DNA from: an uncultured Pseudomonadota bacterium
GTDB lineage: Bacteria > Pseudomonadota > Gammaproteobacteria > Methylococcales > Methylomonadaceae
Direction of reading: 5' to 3'
NCBI GenBank assembly: GCA_903931355.1
Contig: CAIZCB010000066.1
Location: forward strand, 1 to 8,340
DNA: 8,340 nt
The notes under the pieces are model-generated. The model worked only from the letters and a program-made list of their open reading frames with translations. It was not told where the DNA came from and made no database searches. Below, piece after piece: positions 1 through 7,432 of this stretch; the first letter of the stretch is position 1; every line of letters begins with the position of its first letter. The position numbers and the translations under genes are program-made.

Positions 1-1070
1 ATATCACCAGAACGAATCTCTTGAGCAGCATCATAGCTTGCACGCCCTAAACCAAATTTAATTCCAGTGGTGAAATAATGTAGATCATCAATACGATCAT
101 CAATACTGTTATATTTGGAATAAGTCCCAGGAGTTCTCTCTGGCGAAGCTTGAAATCCACCGTGCTCAACTGAATAATAGTAACAAGATTGAGGATGCCA
201 CTTTAAATAATGTCCAAGATAATGGACTTCGATATTTTTCTCTGCAATTTGATTAGGATCGGCTGGCAAATAAGGCTGTAGATCATTTTGATCAACACCA
301 AAATAATCTCTCAAATCTGCAATAGACACTCCCCCAAGATTTATTTTTGATTGATCATCAGCAGTAAAATAAGACCAATCGCGCTTAGCAGATTCGGTAT
401 CTGCAATTGGATTACCATATTCTGCTTCATTTTCACCATAAAAAACCAATGGTATATTGAATAACAACGCCATTTTAGGTGCCAATGCTTTTTGGCCAAA
501 CATAAACGCTTGAAAAGGATGAAATAATAATTCAGTTGAAAGCCTTGTCAATAAACGATGAACACGTCCATTAGGAGTCATCAAAAAATTATCGTGCCCT
601 GCGTGTATCCATGCTTGAAAATTTTTCCATCCCCACTCGGTATAAACATGAGGAGCCCAAGTTACTGTAAGCGGGTGCATTCCATATTTTGTTTTAAGAA
701 TATGCGAAGCATAAAAACTGTCCTTACCACCGGAACCAGGCACGATACAGTCATAAGAACCATCATTCTTGCGGTGCTTATCACAAAGTTCACGTAACTG
801 CCTATCACGATCAGCCCAATCTATAGTATTTCGTTTACGCTCTGTGAAATTACAAGCATCACATACACCATGTTCATCAAAATGAATCGTAGATTTTTTA
901 CTATCTTTTGTATGCTTGTATTCAACTGCAGAATTTGGCCGCTGATTCGATATTACACATTTTTTACAATAAACAACTTCTGTGGGTAAACCATAAAGAG
1001 CATCTGAATTTGGGTTGTTTTTTACAAAAGGGCTCAAATCGACAGCCTGGGGATATTTAATTTTTTTCAT
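1..1070 (-). CDS. N-acetyl sugar amidotransferase, WbpG/WbuX/PtmG-like (3' end beyond window)
   Basis: An open frame runs from an ATG at 1070 to the window edge without a stop, giving 356 residues. Two cysteine pairs (YCKKC at residues 34-38 and CDAC at 70-73) look like a zinc-binding site. They are followed by a PP-loop, GSGGKDS, at 112-118, the ATP-pyrophosphatase signature of enzymes that adenylate a carbonyl before amide or amidine formation. This order matches the WbpG/WbuX family (N-acetyl sugar amidotransferase), which converts a sugar acetamido group into an acetamidino group using ammonia, often delivered by HisH/HisF-like partners. In Campylobacter legionaminic-acid clusters PtmG is the corresponding protein; pseudaminic-acid PseA has the same proposed role. 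The start lies 18 bases after the preceding stop with no clear Shine-Dalgarno, so it probably belongs to the same transcript. At 356 residues it must be close to full length. Family assignment is firm; the exact substrate is inferred from context. Confidence 0.88.
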   Translation of the reverse strand, partial: MKKIKYPQAVDLSPFVKNNPNSDALYGLPTEVVYCKKCVISNQRPNSAVEYKHTKDSKKSTIHFDEHGVCDACNFTERKRNTIDWADRDRQLRELCDKHRKNDGSYDCIVPGSGGKDSFYASHILKTKYGMHPLTVTWAPHVYTEWGWKNFQAWIHAGHDNFLMTPNGRVHRLLTRLSTELLFHPFQAFMFGQKALAPKMALLFNIPLVFYGENEAEYGNPIADTESAKRDWSYFTADDQSKINLGGVSIADLRDYFGVDQNDLQPYLPADPNQIAEKNIEVHYLGHYLKWHPQSCYYYSVEHGGFQASPERTPGTYSKYNSIDDRIDDLHYFTTGIKFGLGRASYDAAQEIRSGD

Positions 1071-1088
1071 TTTTAGTCTATTTGATAA

Positions 1089-2141
1089 TTAAATTTGGTT
1101 TTCTGTATTCGCTTGCTTTAAATCATCCGGTCGCCCTACATCTAACCAAGGCTCATGCATTGGATAGGCAACTGTTCGCTGATCCTGAACTTGCAATCGT
1201 TCAAATAAGTTAGGCATATCGCAATGCTCATGACAATTCAAAACATTTAAAGCTGCTGGATCAAGAGCATAAACACCCGCATTGATATGACTACGAGCAA
1301 TAGGTTTTTCTTCAAACCCAACTATTTCAACACCTTGTATTTGAACCACGCCAAAAGGATGTTGCCATTCATGAACACGCACAGCCATCGTTGCTGCGGC
1401 TGAATGCCGAGTATGAAAATCAAGCAGTTCACCATAACGGATATCGGTAATCACGTCACCGTTTGTAACCACGAACGGGGCATTTGGTACAGGATTGAGC
1501 AAGCCTAAAGCACCCGCGGTACCCAAGGGCGATTGCTCACGCAAATAATCAATCTGAACACCAAACCGCTCACCATTACCAAAGTAATCTTCAATCATAT
1601 GCCCTAGGTAATTGATAGCTAACACAAAATGATTAAATCCCTCCAATTTAGCCCGATCAATAATATGTTCCAACATCGGCTTACCTGCTACCGGCAACAA
1701 TGGTTTAGGGCAGTTTTCGGTATGTGGTCGCAATCTTGTTCCCATACCACCAGCCATAATTACCATTAAATTAGACCGAACAGGTGGGGCAGTAATTTCA
1801 TCCCAAAGATGCAACCCTACAATATGTCGCCGCTCATCGACCACAGGAATCTGCTGAATTTTATTAGCAATCATTAGCTGTACTACAAGATCACGTCCCA
1901 ATTCAGGAGGTACAACTAAAGCATTACGATGAATAATACTGGCGATAGGACTATGTAAATCCAAGCCTTTGAGCAGCCCCCTACGTATATCGCCATCGGA
2001 AATAGTACCGTCTAACTCACCAGCTTCATTAATAATCATAACAATCTTGATAGCAACTTGATCTAAATTGCAGATAGCTTGCCCAATAGTTGCATTGGGG
2101 GACAGAATTGCGTTACGCCAGATATGATCGGAAGGATTCAC
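1089..2141 (-). CDS. ptmE: CBS-domain sugar-1-phosphate nucleotidyltransferase, PtmE-like (probable GlcN-1-P guanylyltransferase)
   Basis: The 350-residue protein has a tandem CBS pair at about residues 5-118 and a nucleotidyltransferase domain from about 125 to 345. The catalytic domain shows AGGMGTRLRP (130-139), PKP (145-147), TNGD (226-229, the metal/nucleotide site), EEKP (277-280), INAGVY (286-291) and WLDVGRPDD (332-340). This architecture is that of Campylobacter PtmE, which loads glucosamine-1-phosphate onto GTP to start the GDP-linked legionaminic pathway. The start codon is GTG at 2141, overlapping the TGA of the upstream gene (GTGA). It is preceded by AAGG at 2154-2151, nine bases away, and the first in-frame ATG would remove much of the first CBS domain, so GTG is the better choice. 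CBS pairs commonly bind adenosyl ligands, so feedback control is possible but not shown. GTP versus another nucleotide is inferred from family and context. Confidence 0.9.
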   Translation of the reverse strand: MNPSDHIWRNAILSPNATIGQAICNLDQVAIKIVMIINEAGELDGTISDGDIRRGLLKGLDLHSPIASIIHRNALVVPPELGRDLVVQLMIANKIQQIPVVDERRHIVGLHLWDEITAPPVRSNLMVIMAGGMGTRLRPHTENCPKPLLPVAGKPMLEHIIDRAKLEGFNHFVLAINYLGHMIEDYFGNGERFGVQIDYLREQSPLGTAGALGLLNPVPNAPFVVTNGDVITDIRYGELLDFHTRHSAAATMAVRVHEWQHPFGVVQIQGVEIVGFEEKPIARSHINAGVYALDPAALNVLNCHEHCDMPNLFERLQVQDQRTVAYPMHEPWLDVGRPDDLKQANTENQI

Positions 2142-3319
2142 GTATTTTCGCCTTGTACAACAATCGATAAATCATAGAAAGTTTTTTTAACCATATCATT
2201 TCGATCGATATTTTTTAAGGTGGCAATTACTTTCTCACTAGCACCACCCTCGCCATAAGGATTAACAGTTTGCTTTAAACTTGACTGAAAATCCGAGGTA
2301 TAAAGCCGTTTCAAAGCCAAAACAAGACTCTCCTTAGTCGGCTCACAATTAATAACACTGGTAGCCTGCAATCGTCCTCGCTGACGATCTCCGATATTAA
2401 TTGTGCCTTTTTTAAAGCTGGGCACTTCTGCTAATCCGCTGGAGGAATTACCAATTACACCATCAACTTGAGCAATACATGAGAGATAACGTAACTGACC
2501 CAATGATGTATAGGCTCGTGCATTGGGATGTTGTGCTACAAATCGCTCTACCATCCTAATCAATACACGACCATCTGTATCGGCATTAGGTAAGGTAAAA
2601 ATAAGATGGGTATTTTCCAAATCTGACAGTGCTAAAAGCAATTCATTCATCTGATTTTCAGCAGTCGATGTTTCCAATGTAACTGGATGAAACGTAATCA
2701 ACAAATTTTTAAGGCCTAACTTAAAATCAAGCGATTCTTCCAACGCCGCTCTATCAAGCAATTGCAAGCGTTTAATGTTGTCGATACCAAGACCACCTAC
2801 CAAAAACACTCTATCAGGCTGCTCACCTAACTGGATCACACGTTGTCGATATTCATCGGCCGCAACAAAATGTAAGTGTGACATTTTGGTAATTGCATGT
2901 CTGATTGCCTCATCAAAAGCACCCTCAGTCTTTTCCCCTCCATGCAGATGAGCAACCGGTATTCGAGCAATCAATGCAGCAGATACCACTGAAAATATTT
3001 CAAACCTGTCTCCTAAAACCACAATCAAATCAGGCTGCAAATCATTTAAAGCATCGGCAAATCCTATTAAACCTAAACCCATCGATTTAGCAATACCGAC
3101 AGGAGTGTCAGAACTAAGCAACATTTCAACTTTACGATCTATTTCAAAACCATCTTGCTCAATAGCCTGATAAGTAAGACCAAATTCAGGTGACAGATGC
3201 ATGCCAGTGACAATGATTTGTAAAGTAAATTCAGGATCATCCTTTAATCCTTGCATGACCCAACGAAGCAAGCCATATTCAGCTCGAGTGCCAGTAATGA
3301 CACAGATTTTTCGGCTCAT
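2138..3319 (-). CDS. legG: Hydrolysing nucleotide-sugar 2-epimerase, LegG/NeuC-like
   Basis: The 393-residue protein is a UDP-GlcNAc 2-epimerase fold enzyme of the NeuC branch. Recognisable blocks are TGTRAEYGL (9-17), GDRFE (103-107), HGGE (126-129) followed by EGAFDEAIRHAITKMSHLHF (132-151), the HP pair at 211-212, GNSSSG (290-295) and GDRQRGR (310-316). NeuC enzymes cleave the nucleotide and invert C2 together. With LegB and LegC beside it, the expected job is release of a 2,4-diamino-2,4,6-trideoxymannose derivative from its nucleotide sugar, giving the substrate for LegI. The length is normal for the family. Its ATG overlaps the TGA of legI by four bases and its own TGA overlaps the GTG of ptmE; no convincing Shine-Dalgarno precedes it, so translational coupling is likely. 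A NeuC acting on plain UDP-GlcNAc for sialic acid is the alternative, but the neighbours argue against it. Confidence 0.92.
   Translation of the reverse strand: MSRKICVITGTRAEYGLLRWVMQGLKDDPEFTLQIIVTGMHLSPEFGLTYQAIEQDGFEIDRKVEMLLSSDTPVGIAKSMGLGLIGFADALNDLQPDLIVVLGDRFEIFSVVSAALIARIPVAHLHGGEKTEGAFDEAIRHAITKMSHLHFVAADEYRQRVIQLGEQPDRVFLVGGLGIDNIKRLQLLDRAALEESLDFKLGLKNLLITFHPVTLETSTAENQMNELLLALSDLENTHLIFTLPNADTDGRVLIRMVERFVAQHPNARAYTSLGQLRYLSCIAQVDGVIGNSSSGLAEVPSFKKGTINIGDRQRGRLQATSVINCEPTKESLVLALKRLYTSDFQSSLKQTVNPYGEGGASEKVIATLKNIDRNDMVKKTFYDLSIVVQGENT
2151..2154 (-). promoter_or_regulatory. Ribosome-binding site for the GTG start of ptmE
   Basis: AAGG on the minus strand, nine bases before the GTG at 2141, lies inside the end of legG. 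It supports a GTG start that keeps both CBS domains intact. Confidence 0.5.
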
Positions 3320-4317
3320 AGATCAATCAAGTCATCAATCGAAAAATCGCGCTGAGCTTTTTTACCCAACACATCATCCCAGTACATAGGCGAAATACCA
3401 GTACCTGGCCTTTTGGTGGTTATATTTTCAGCCGTGAATATGTCACCTGCTTTAATGACTTGACTAGCAACCAATGATTTACGAGCGACAGACTTGTTTC
3501 TGGCTTCACTAGGCGTAAGTCGTTTAATACCATCACCAAGCGCCACCTCTATATTGCGAATTGCGGTTACCATAGACTTAAGCTCTTGGGGCTCAAGACT
3601 GGCTTGATGGTCAGGCCCAGGTAAATTTCGATCAAGGGTGAAATGCTTTTCGATAACAGTTGCCCCCATTGCCACTGCAGCAATCGCAACCTCTATACCT
3701 GGCGTATGGTCAGAATATCCAACAGCCACACCAAAGGCTTTCTGGATACTCTGCATCGCGTATAAGTTGACTTCATCCATTGGCGTTGGATATTCAGTAG
3801 TGCAATGCAGAACAGTTAAATTTGCTCGTGGTGTACCTGCTTTTTCTAAAGCATCAATAGCCGCCTCAATCTCACCCAAACTAGCCATACCGGTAGAAAG
3901 AATCACTGTTTTACCTAATTGACCGATATGACGCAGATACGGCAAATTGGTTATTTCGCCAGATGGTATTTTGAAAAAATCCTGCTTAAGTTTCACCAAA
4001 AGATCAACGCTTTCGACATCAAATCCGGTAGAAAAAAAACCGATGTTGCGCATTTCACAATGAGCAATCAGTTGAAGATGCATATCTTCGGTAAGCTCTA
4101 GTCGTTGCAACATTGCATGTTGTGATTCTGCTCTATCTGTTGTTTGTGTTTGATAATCAGCTTTTTTTGCTACTCGTGTAACTTGACGATTAGCATTAAA
4201 AGTTTGAAATTTAACCAAATCTGCACCAGCATCAGCAGCCACATCAACTAATTGCTTAGCCAAATTAAGATCGCCGTTATGATTGACACCCGCTTCGGCG
4301 ATAATAAGAGTTTTCAT
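3316..4317 (-). CDS. legI: Legionaminic-acid-type nonulosonate synthase, NeuB/LegI-like
   Basis: The 333-residue protein condenses phosphoenolpyruvate with a six-carbon 2,4-diamino sugar to make the nine-carbon acid. The TIM-barrel blocks are EAGVNHNG (8-15), KFQTF (36-40), KIPSGEI (116-122), HCTTEYPTP (171-179), GYSDHT (200-205) and IEKHFTLDR (222-230), and a C-terminal SAF (antifreeze-like) domain covers about 276-333. His204 and His225 are spaced 21 apart, as are the metal-binding histidines I recall from meningococcal NeuB. I chose the ATG at 4317 because it forms an ATGA overlap with the formyltransferase stop, has GGAG ten bases upstream, and puts the conserved EAGVNHNG block at its usual place. 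An upstream in-frame TTG at 4359 would add 14 residues with no family resemblance. Sialic or pseudaminic acid synthase is possible from the sequence alone; legB/legC-like neighbours favour legionaminic acid. Confidence 0.93.
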   Translation of the reverse strand: MKTLIIAEAGVNHNGDLNLAKQLVDVAADAGADLVKFQTFNANRQVTRVAKKADYQTQTTDRAESQHAMLQRLELTEDMHLQLIAHCEMRNIGFFSTGFDVESVDLLVKLKQDFFKIPSGEITNLPYLRHIGQLGKTVILSTGMASLGEIEAAIDALEKAGTPRANLTVLHCTTEYPTPMDEVNLYAMQSIQKAFGVAVGYSDHTPGIEVAIAAVAMGATVIEKHFTLDRNLPGPDHQASLEPQELKSMVTAIRNIEVALGDGIKRLTPSEARNKSVARKSLVASQVIKAGDIFTAENITTKRPGTGISPMYWDDVLGKKAQRDFSIDDLIDL

Positions 4318-5207
4318 GTAAATCGATCTCCAATACGTGGCCTTTCGCAACCGGTCCAATCGGTAACCTTAACAAAACTGTCTAATGTCTTAACAAAAAA
4401 AGAGTTAGATTCAACACCCACAACCGCTCCTACAATGCCTTTATAACTCTTAGCATCAGAAAAATATTCAAGTTTATTTATTTTAACTTCTATATTGCCC
4501 AAATAAGTTCTTGCTTCTGGACCAGGTCGACAAATAGCACGTACAAAATTAAAAATATCTCGAGACTTTTGATTCCAACTCAAGCGTTCATCACCATCAC
4601 GCCGAGCAGGACAGTAAAACCCTAACGAATCAATATCTTTTTGGATTATCAGCTTTACATTATTACTTTGAATAATTTTAATAGCTTCATAAAGATTAGT
4701 TGCACATCCCTCATACGCACGCTCAAGCAAAGAAAAATAATTATCTTGATCACTAATTGGATAACAACGCTGCAAAATTATATCACCGGTATCTATACCT
4801 TCATCAACATAATGAACAGTTATACCGAACTCCTTTTCGTCATTTATAAGAACCCAATTTAAAACATTTCTCCCACGATAATAAGGCAACTTACCAGCAT
4901 GACAATTAATTGTTTTTAAAGGGGGCAAATTCATAAGCTCCCTACGAAATATTTGATTGAATGACATTGATACAAATAAATCACAATCATACTTTTTTAC
5001 CCATTTCAGAAATTTTTCTGAGTTAATCTTTGGGTGGGTAATAAAATCCAATCGATTTTCAATCGCTTTAGATTTTAATACAGGATCAGGATTATCAGCT
5101 CGAGCACAAACAAAAGCTATTTCTAATGTATTGTCATCCAGCAATCTCTTTAAAGCCTCATGAGACCAAGGGCCATCAGCAAAATAACCAATCTTCAATT
5201 TACGCAT
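4314..5207 (-). CDS. Sugar N-formyltransferase (FMT/ArnA-type fold) in the LegH position
   Basis: The 297-residue protein has a formyltransferase domain at about 1-185 and a C-terminal part (about 205-297) resembling the Formyl_trans_C domain, with RLSW at 208-211 and the IRA-like FVRAI stretch near 221-225. The catalytic set is intact: Asn101 and His103 in INCHAGKLP, the YYRG loop at 109-112, and Asp139 in DEGIDTGD (135-142). Asn-to-His-to-Asp spacing (2, then 36) equals that of E. coli PurN. Such enzymes move a formyl group from N10-formyltetrahydrofolate to an amine, here probably the C4 amine made by the adjacent aminotransferase. It starts inside the 3' end of that gene (8-base overlap) and ends in an ATGA with legI. 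It is strikingly AT-rich in its middle (23% G+C at 4621-4680). A housekeeping Met-tRNA formyltransferase is unlikely given the context and divergence. The function is clear; the acceptor sugar is inferred. Confidence 0.87.
   Translation of the reverse strand: MRKLKIGYFADGPWSHEALKRLLDDNTLEIAFVCARADNPDPVLKSKAIENRLDFITHPKINSEKFLKWVKKYDCDLFVSMSFNQIFRRELMNLPPLKTINCHAGKLPYYRGRNVLNWVLINDEKEFGITVHYVDEGIDTGDIILQRCYPISDQDNYFSLLERAYEGCATNLYEAIKIIQSNNVKLIIQKDIDSLGFYCPARRDGDERLSWNQKSRDIFNFVRAICRPGPEARTYLGNIEVKINKLEYFSDAKSYKGIVGAVVGVESNSFFVKTLDSFVKVTDWTGCERPRIGDRFT
4328..4331 (-). promoter_or_regulatory. Ribosome-binding site deciding the legI start
   Basis: GGAG on the minus strand, ten bases before the ATG at 4317, sits inside the last codons of the formyltransferase. 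It supports the ATG at 4317 over the upstream in-frame TTG at 4359. Confidence 0.55.
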
Positions 5208-6393
5208 AATATAAGCAAGAACTACTAGGAATATTAATCAATCGCTCAGCAAGCGATTGCGCTACGGACAAATCCATACGTGGACAATCTCTAAATGATT
5301 CAAGTTCATGCATCAACATCCATGCAGGACGAGTCATGTAACCTGATTGGTTGGTAGCTTTTAGCACTAGATCACGCAGGCTGGCTTGTTCAACATCCAA
5401 TAATAATGTTTGCAGCCAGTAATTGCTTTGGCATTGCGCTGGCTCAGTTACCAAAGCAATACCTTGTAGCGATGCAAAAACAGCTTGGTAATGCTGAAAC
5501 AATGCTCTTTTTGCAACCAGCATAGCTGGCAATTGCTCTAGTTGAGCACACCCCAAAGCCGCATTCAAGTTAGGCATACGATAATTGTAACCAATTTCGT
5601 CATGACAATATTCCCATGCATGAGGCAACTTAGCAGTAGTCGTCAAATGTTTGGCATGGCGAGCAAGTTCAGCATCGTTAGTCAAAATTGCCCCACCACC
5701 ACCAGTAGTAATCGTTTTATTGCCATTAAAACTCAACGTACCTAACAAACCAAAAGTACCTGTATGTTGACCATGATAATAACTGCCCAAAGATTCAGCA
5801 GCATCTTCGACTAGCGCTATATTGAAATCATGAGCAATCGCTAACAATCCATCTAAATCAACAGGGTGACCAAATGTATGCATAGGCACTAGCGCACGAA
5901 TTACCCGCCCGCTAGTAAGATTTACACACTGACCAGCACGCTGCTCAGTATGTGTAACAAGATAATCACGAAGCTTGTTAGCATCAACCCCTAATGTACT
6001 GTCTTCGCTGTCTACAAAATGCGGTATAGCATTGCAATAGGTCACCGCGTTAGCAGTAGCAACGAAAGTAAGCGCAGGAATTAAAACTTCATCACCGCTA
6101 GTCACTCCCGCAAGCTTTAATGCAATGTGTAGCGCCGCCGTACCATTAACAACAGCGACTGCATGTTTGGCACCAGTAAAGCGAGCCAAATCAACCTCAA
6201 AACGATCAACAAACTCGCCCACGGATGAAACAAAAGTCGAATCAAGACATTCTTTAACATAAATCCATTCGTTACCAGTAAAGCAAGGTTCATGCAGTAC
6301 TGCCGGAGAAGGACCAATAACAGAACGAATAGCGTCGACAATTTGATCTGGTAAATTAGTCATCGGCGTTTCAAAAGCGTTAATTGCTGTCAT
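5200..6393 (-). CDS. legC: PLP-dependent nucleotide-sugar C4 aminotransferase, LegC-like
   Basis: The 397-residue protein belongs to the DegT/DnrJ/EryC1 aminotransferases. It shows the LegC-type N-terminal block STFVSSVGEFVDRFE (52-66), the cofactor-phosphate segment NGTAALH (83-89), VEDAAESLGS (195-204) with Asp197 for the PLP ring nitrogen, SFNGNKTITTGGGG (221-234) with Lys226 as the Schiff-base lysine, and a C-terminal INIPSS. These features match enzymes that transaminate the 4-keto-6-deoxy sugar made by LegB, using glutamate as donor. The ATG at 6393 overlaps the TGA of legB (ATGA). A second in-frame ATG at 6363 would drop ten residues and begin MTNLPDQIV; neither has a good Shine-Dalgarno, so the start is uncertain by that much. 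It overlaps the formyltransferase start by eight bases, which couples amination to the following N-acylation gene. Confidence 0.92.
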   Translation of the reverse strand: MTAINAFETPMTNLPDQIVDAIRSVIGPSPAVLHEPCFTGNEWIYVKECLDSTFVSSVGEFVDRFEVDLARFTGAKHAVAVVNGTAALHIALKLAGVTSGDEVLIPALTFVATANAVTYCNAIPHFVDSEDSTLGVDANKLRDYLVTHTEQRAGQCVNLTSGRVIRALVPMHTFGHPVDLDGLLAIAHDFNIALVEDAAESLGSYYHGQHTGTFGLLGTLSFNGNKTITTGGGGAILTNDAELARHAKHLTTTAKLPHAWEYCHDEIGYNYRMPNLNAALGCAQLEQLPAMLVAKRALFQHYQAVFASLQGIALVTEPAQCQSNYWLQTLLLDVEQASLRDLVLKATNQSGYMTRPAWMLMHELESFRDCPRMDLSVAQSLAERLINIPSSSCLYYA

Positions 6394-7385
6394 AGATTGT
6401 AAATATCGGCTTTATATCTATTCAAATTACTGGGGTTAACAAACCATTCAGCTGTCTCAATCAAACCTCGCTTGAATCCCTCACGCTCACCGTAATTAGG
6501 CTGCCATCCAAAAAGCCGTCTCGCCTTAGTATTGTCGGCCCATAACCGCTCTACTTCTGAGTTTTCTGGACGAAAACGCGCTTCGTCAGTAATAATTTCA
6601 ATCTCAACATTCATCGCTTCGGCAATCAACTGAGCGGTATCACCGACCGATATTTCAAAATTACTACCAAAATTAACCACTTCACCTAAGCCTTGCTCAG
6701 AATTCAATGCAGAGATAAAACCTGCCACAGTATCCTTCACATAGTTAAAATCCCGAGTAGGGGAAACAGCACCCAGTTTTATCTGGCGCTGACCACTGGC
6801 AATTTGAGTGATAATTGTAGGAATAACAGCACGGGCAGATTGTCGTGGACCATAGGTATTAAAGGGTCGAGCAATAACTACCGGCAAACCAAACGAAGCA
6901 TAAAAAGAATATGCCAATTGATCGGCTCCAATTTTAGAAGCCGAATAAGGCGACTGCCCTTGTAATGGATGCTCTTCAGTAATAGGAACAAAACGTGCCG
7001 TACCATAAACCTCACTAGTTGATGTGTGAACAACTCGCTTAACGCCCAAATCTCTAGCTGCTTGTAAAACATTGAGCGTCCCTTTGATATTAGTATCAAC
7101 ATAAGTATCAGGCGAATGATAAGAATAGGGGATAGCTATCAACGCAGCCAAATGAAGCACTGCTTCACAACCTTTCATGGCCTCTTTCACACCATGAGGA
7201 TCTCGGATATCACCTGCAAACACTTCAAACTGACCTTTAACATCAGCGGCACATTGATCTAACCAACCCCAAGAATTAAAGGAGTTGTACATAACGAAAG
7301 CGCGAACTTTATAACCTTGGCGAACTAAGGCTTCTGTCAGGTGCGATCCAATGAAGCCATCGGCACCGGTAATGAGAATTTTCAT
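6390..7385 (-). CDS. legB: NAD(P)-dependent nucleotide-sugar 4,6-dehydratase, LegB-like
   Basis: The 331-residue protein is an extended short-chain dehydrogenase. The Rossmann motif GADGFIG lies at 7-13, the GDIRD segment at 58-62, HLAA at 78-81, the dehydratase active-site strip TSEVYG at 123-128, and the catalytic Tyr147/Lys151 in YSASK. It would oxidise C4 and remove water across C5-C6 of a nucleotide-linked HexNAc, giving the 4-keto-6-deoxy sugar used by LegC. The strip reads T-S-E, as in GDP-mannose dehydratase, rather than the T-D-E of dTDP-glucose dehydratase; this agrees with a GDP-sugar substrate but does not prove it. The start is certain because MKILITGADGF begins the fold. It lies 47 bases after the acyltransferase stop, with no good ribosome-binding site seen, and ends in an ATGA overlap with legC. 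Confidence 0.92.
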   Translation of the reverse strand: MKILITGADGFIGSHLTEALVRQGYKVRAFVMYNSFNSWGWLDQCAADVKGQFEVFAGDIRDPHGVKEAMKGCEAVLHLAALIAIPYSYHSPDTYVDTNIKGTLNVLQAARDLGVKRVVHTSTSEVYGTARFVPITEEHPLQGQSPYSASKIGADQLAYSFYASFGLPVVIARPFNTYGPRQSARAVIPTIITQIASGQRQIKLGAVSPTRDFNYVKDTVAGFISALNSEQGLGEVVNFGSNFEISVGDTAQLIAEAMNVEIEIITDEARFRPENSEVERLWADNTKARRLFGWQPNYGEREGFKRGLIETAEWFVNPSNLNRYKADIYNL

Positions 7386-7432
7386 GATTTATCTAAATTT
7401 TTAGGGGAACAGATTGTTCATTTTGACACGTA
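7386..7432 (-). other. Short intergenic gap between acyltransferase and legB
   Basis: This 47-base spacer is the longest gap between the genes in the window. It holds a small perfect inverted repeat, GAACA-GAT-TGTTC at 7407-7419 on the plus strand. The stem is only five base pairs and, read on the minus strand, is followed by CCCCTAAAAATTT rather than a U-run, so it is not a convincing intrinsic terminator. I see no clear -35/-10 pair facing legB. Whether legB has its own promoter or is read through from the acyltransferase cannot be decided from sequence. Confidence 0.4.

Noticed and set aside
558..797. Plus-strand open frame of 79 codons
   Set aside because: It is antisense to the amidotransferase, which carries Cys pairs and a PP-loop in its own frame; the plus-strand product has no recognisable domain.
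6117..6341. Second minus-strand frame inside legC, possible frameshift
   Set aside because: legC is continuous with all motifs intact across this stretch; the other frame is only a shadow.
7407..7419. Inverted repeat as an intrinsic terminator or operator
   Set aside because: A five-base-pair stem with no U-run after it on the minus strand is too weak for a terminator, and a single short palindrome is likely by chance in this AT-rich spacer.
7423..7428. TTGACA on the plus strand as a promoter -35 box
   Set aside because: It points rightwards into the antisense of the acyltransferase, where no plus-strand gene exists, and I see no convincing -10 partner.
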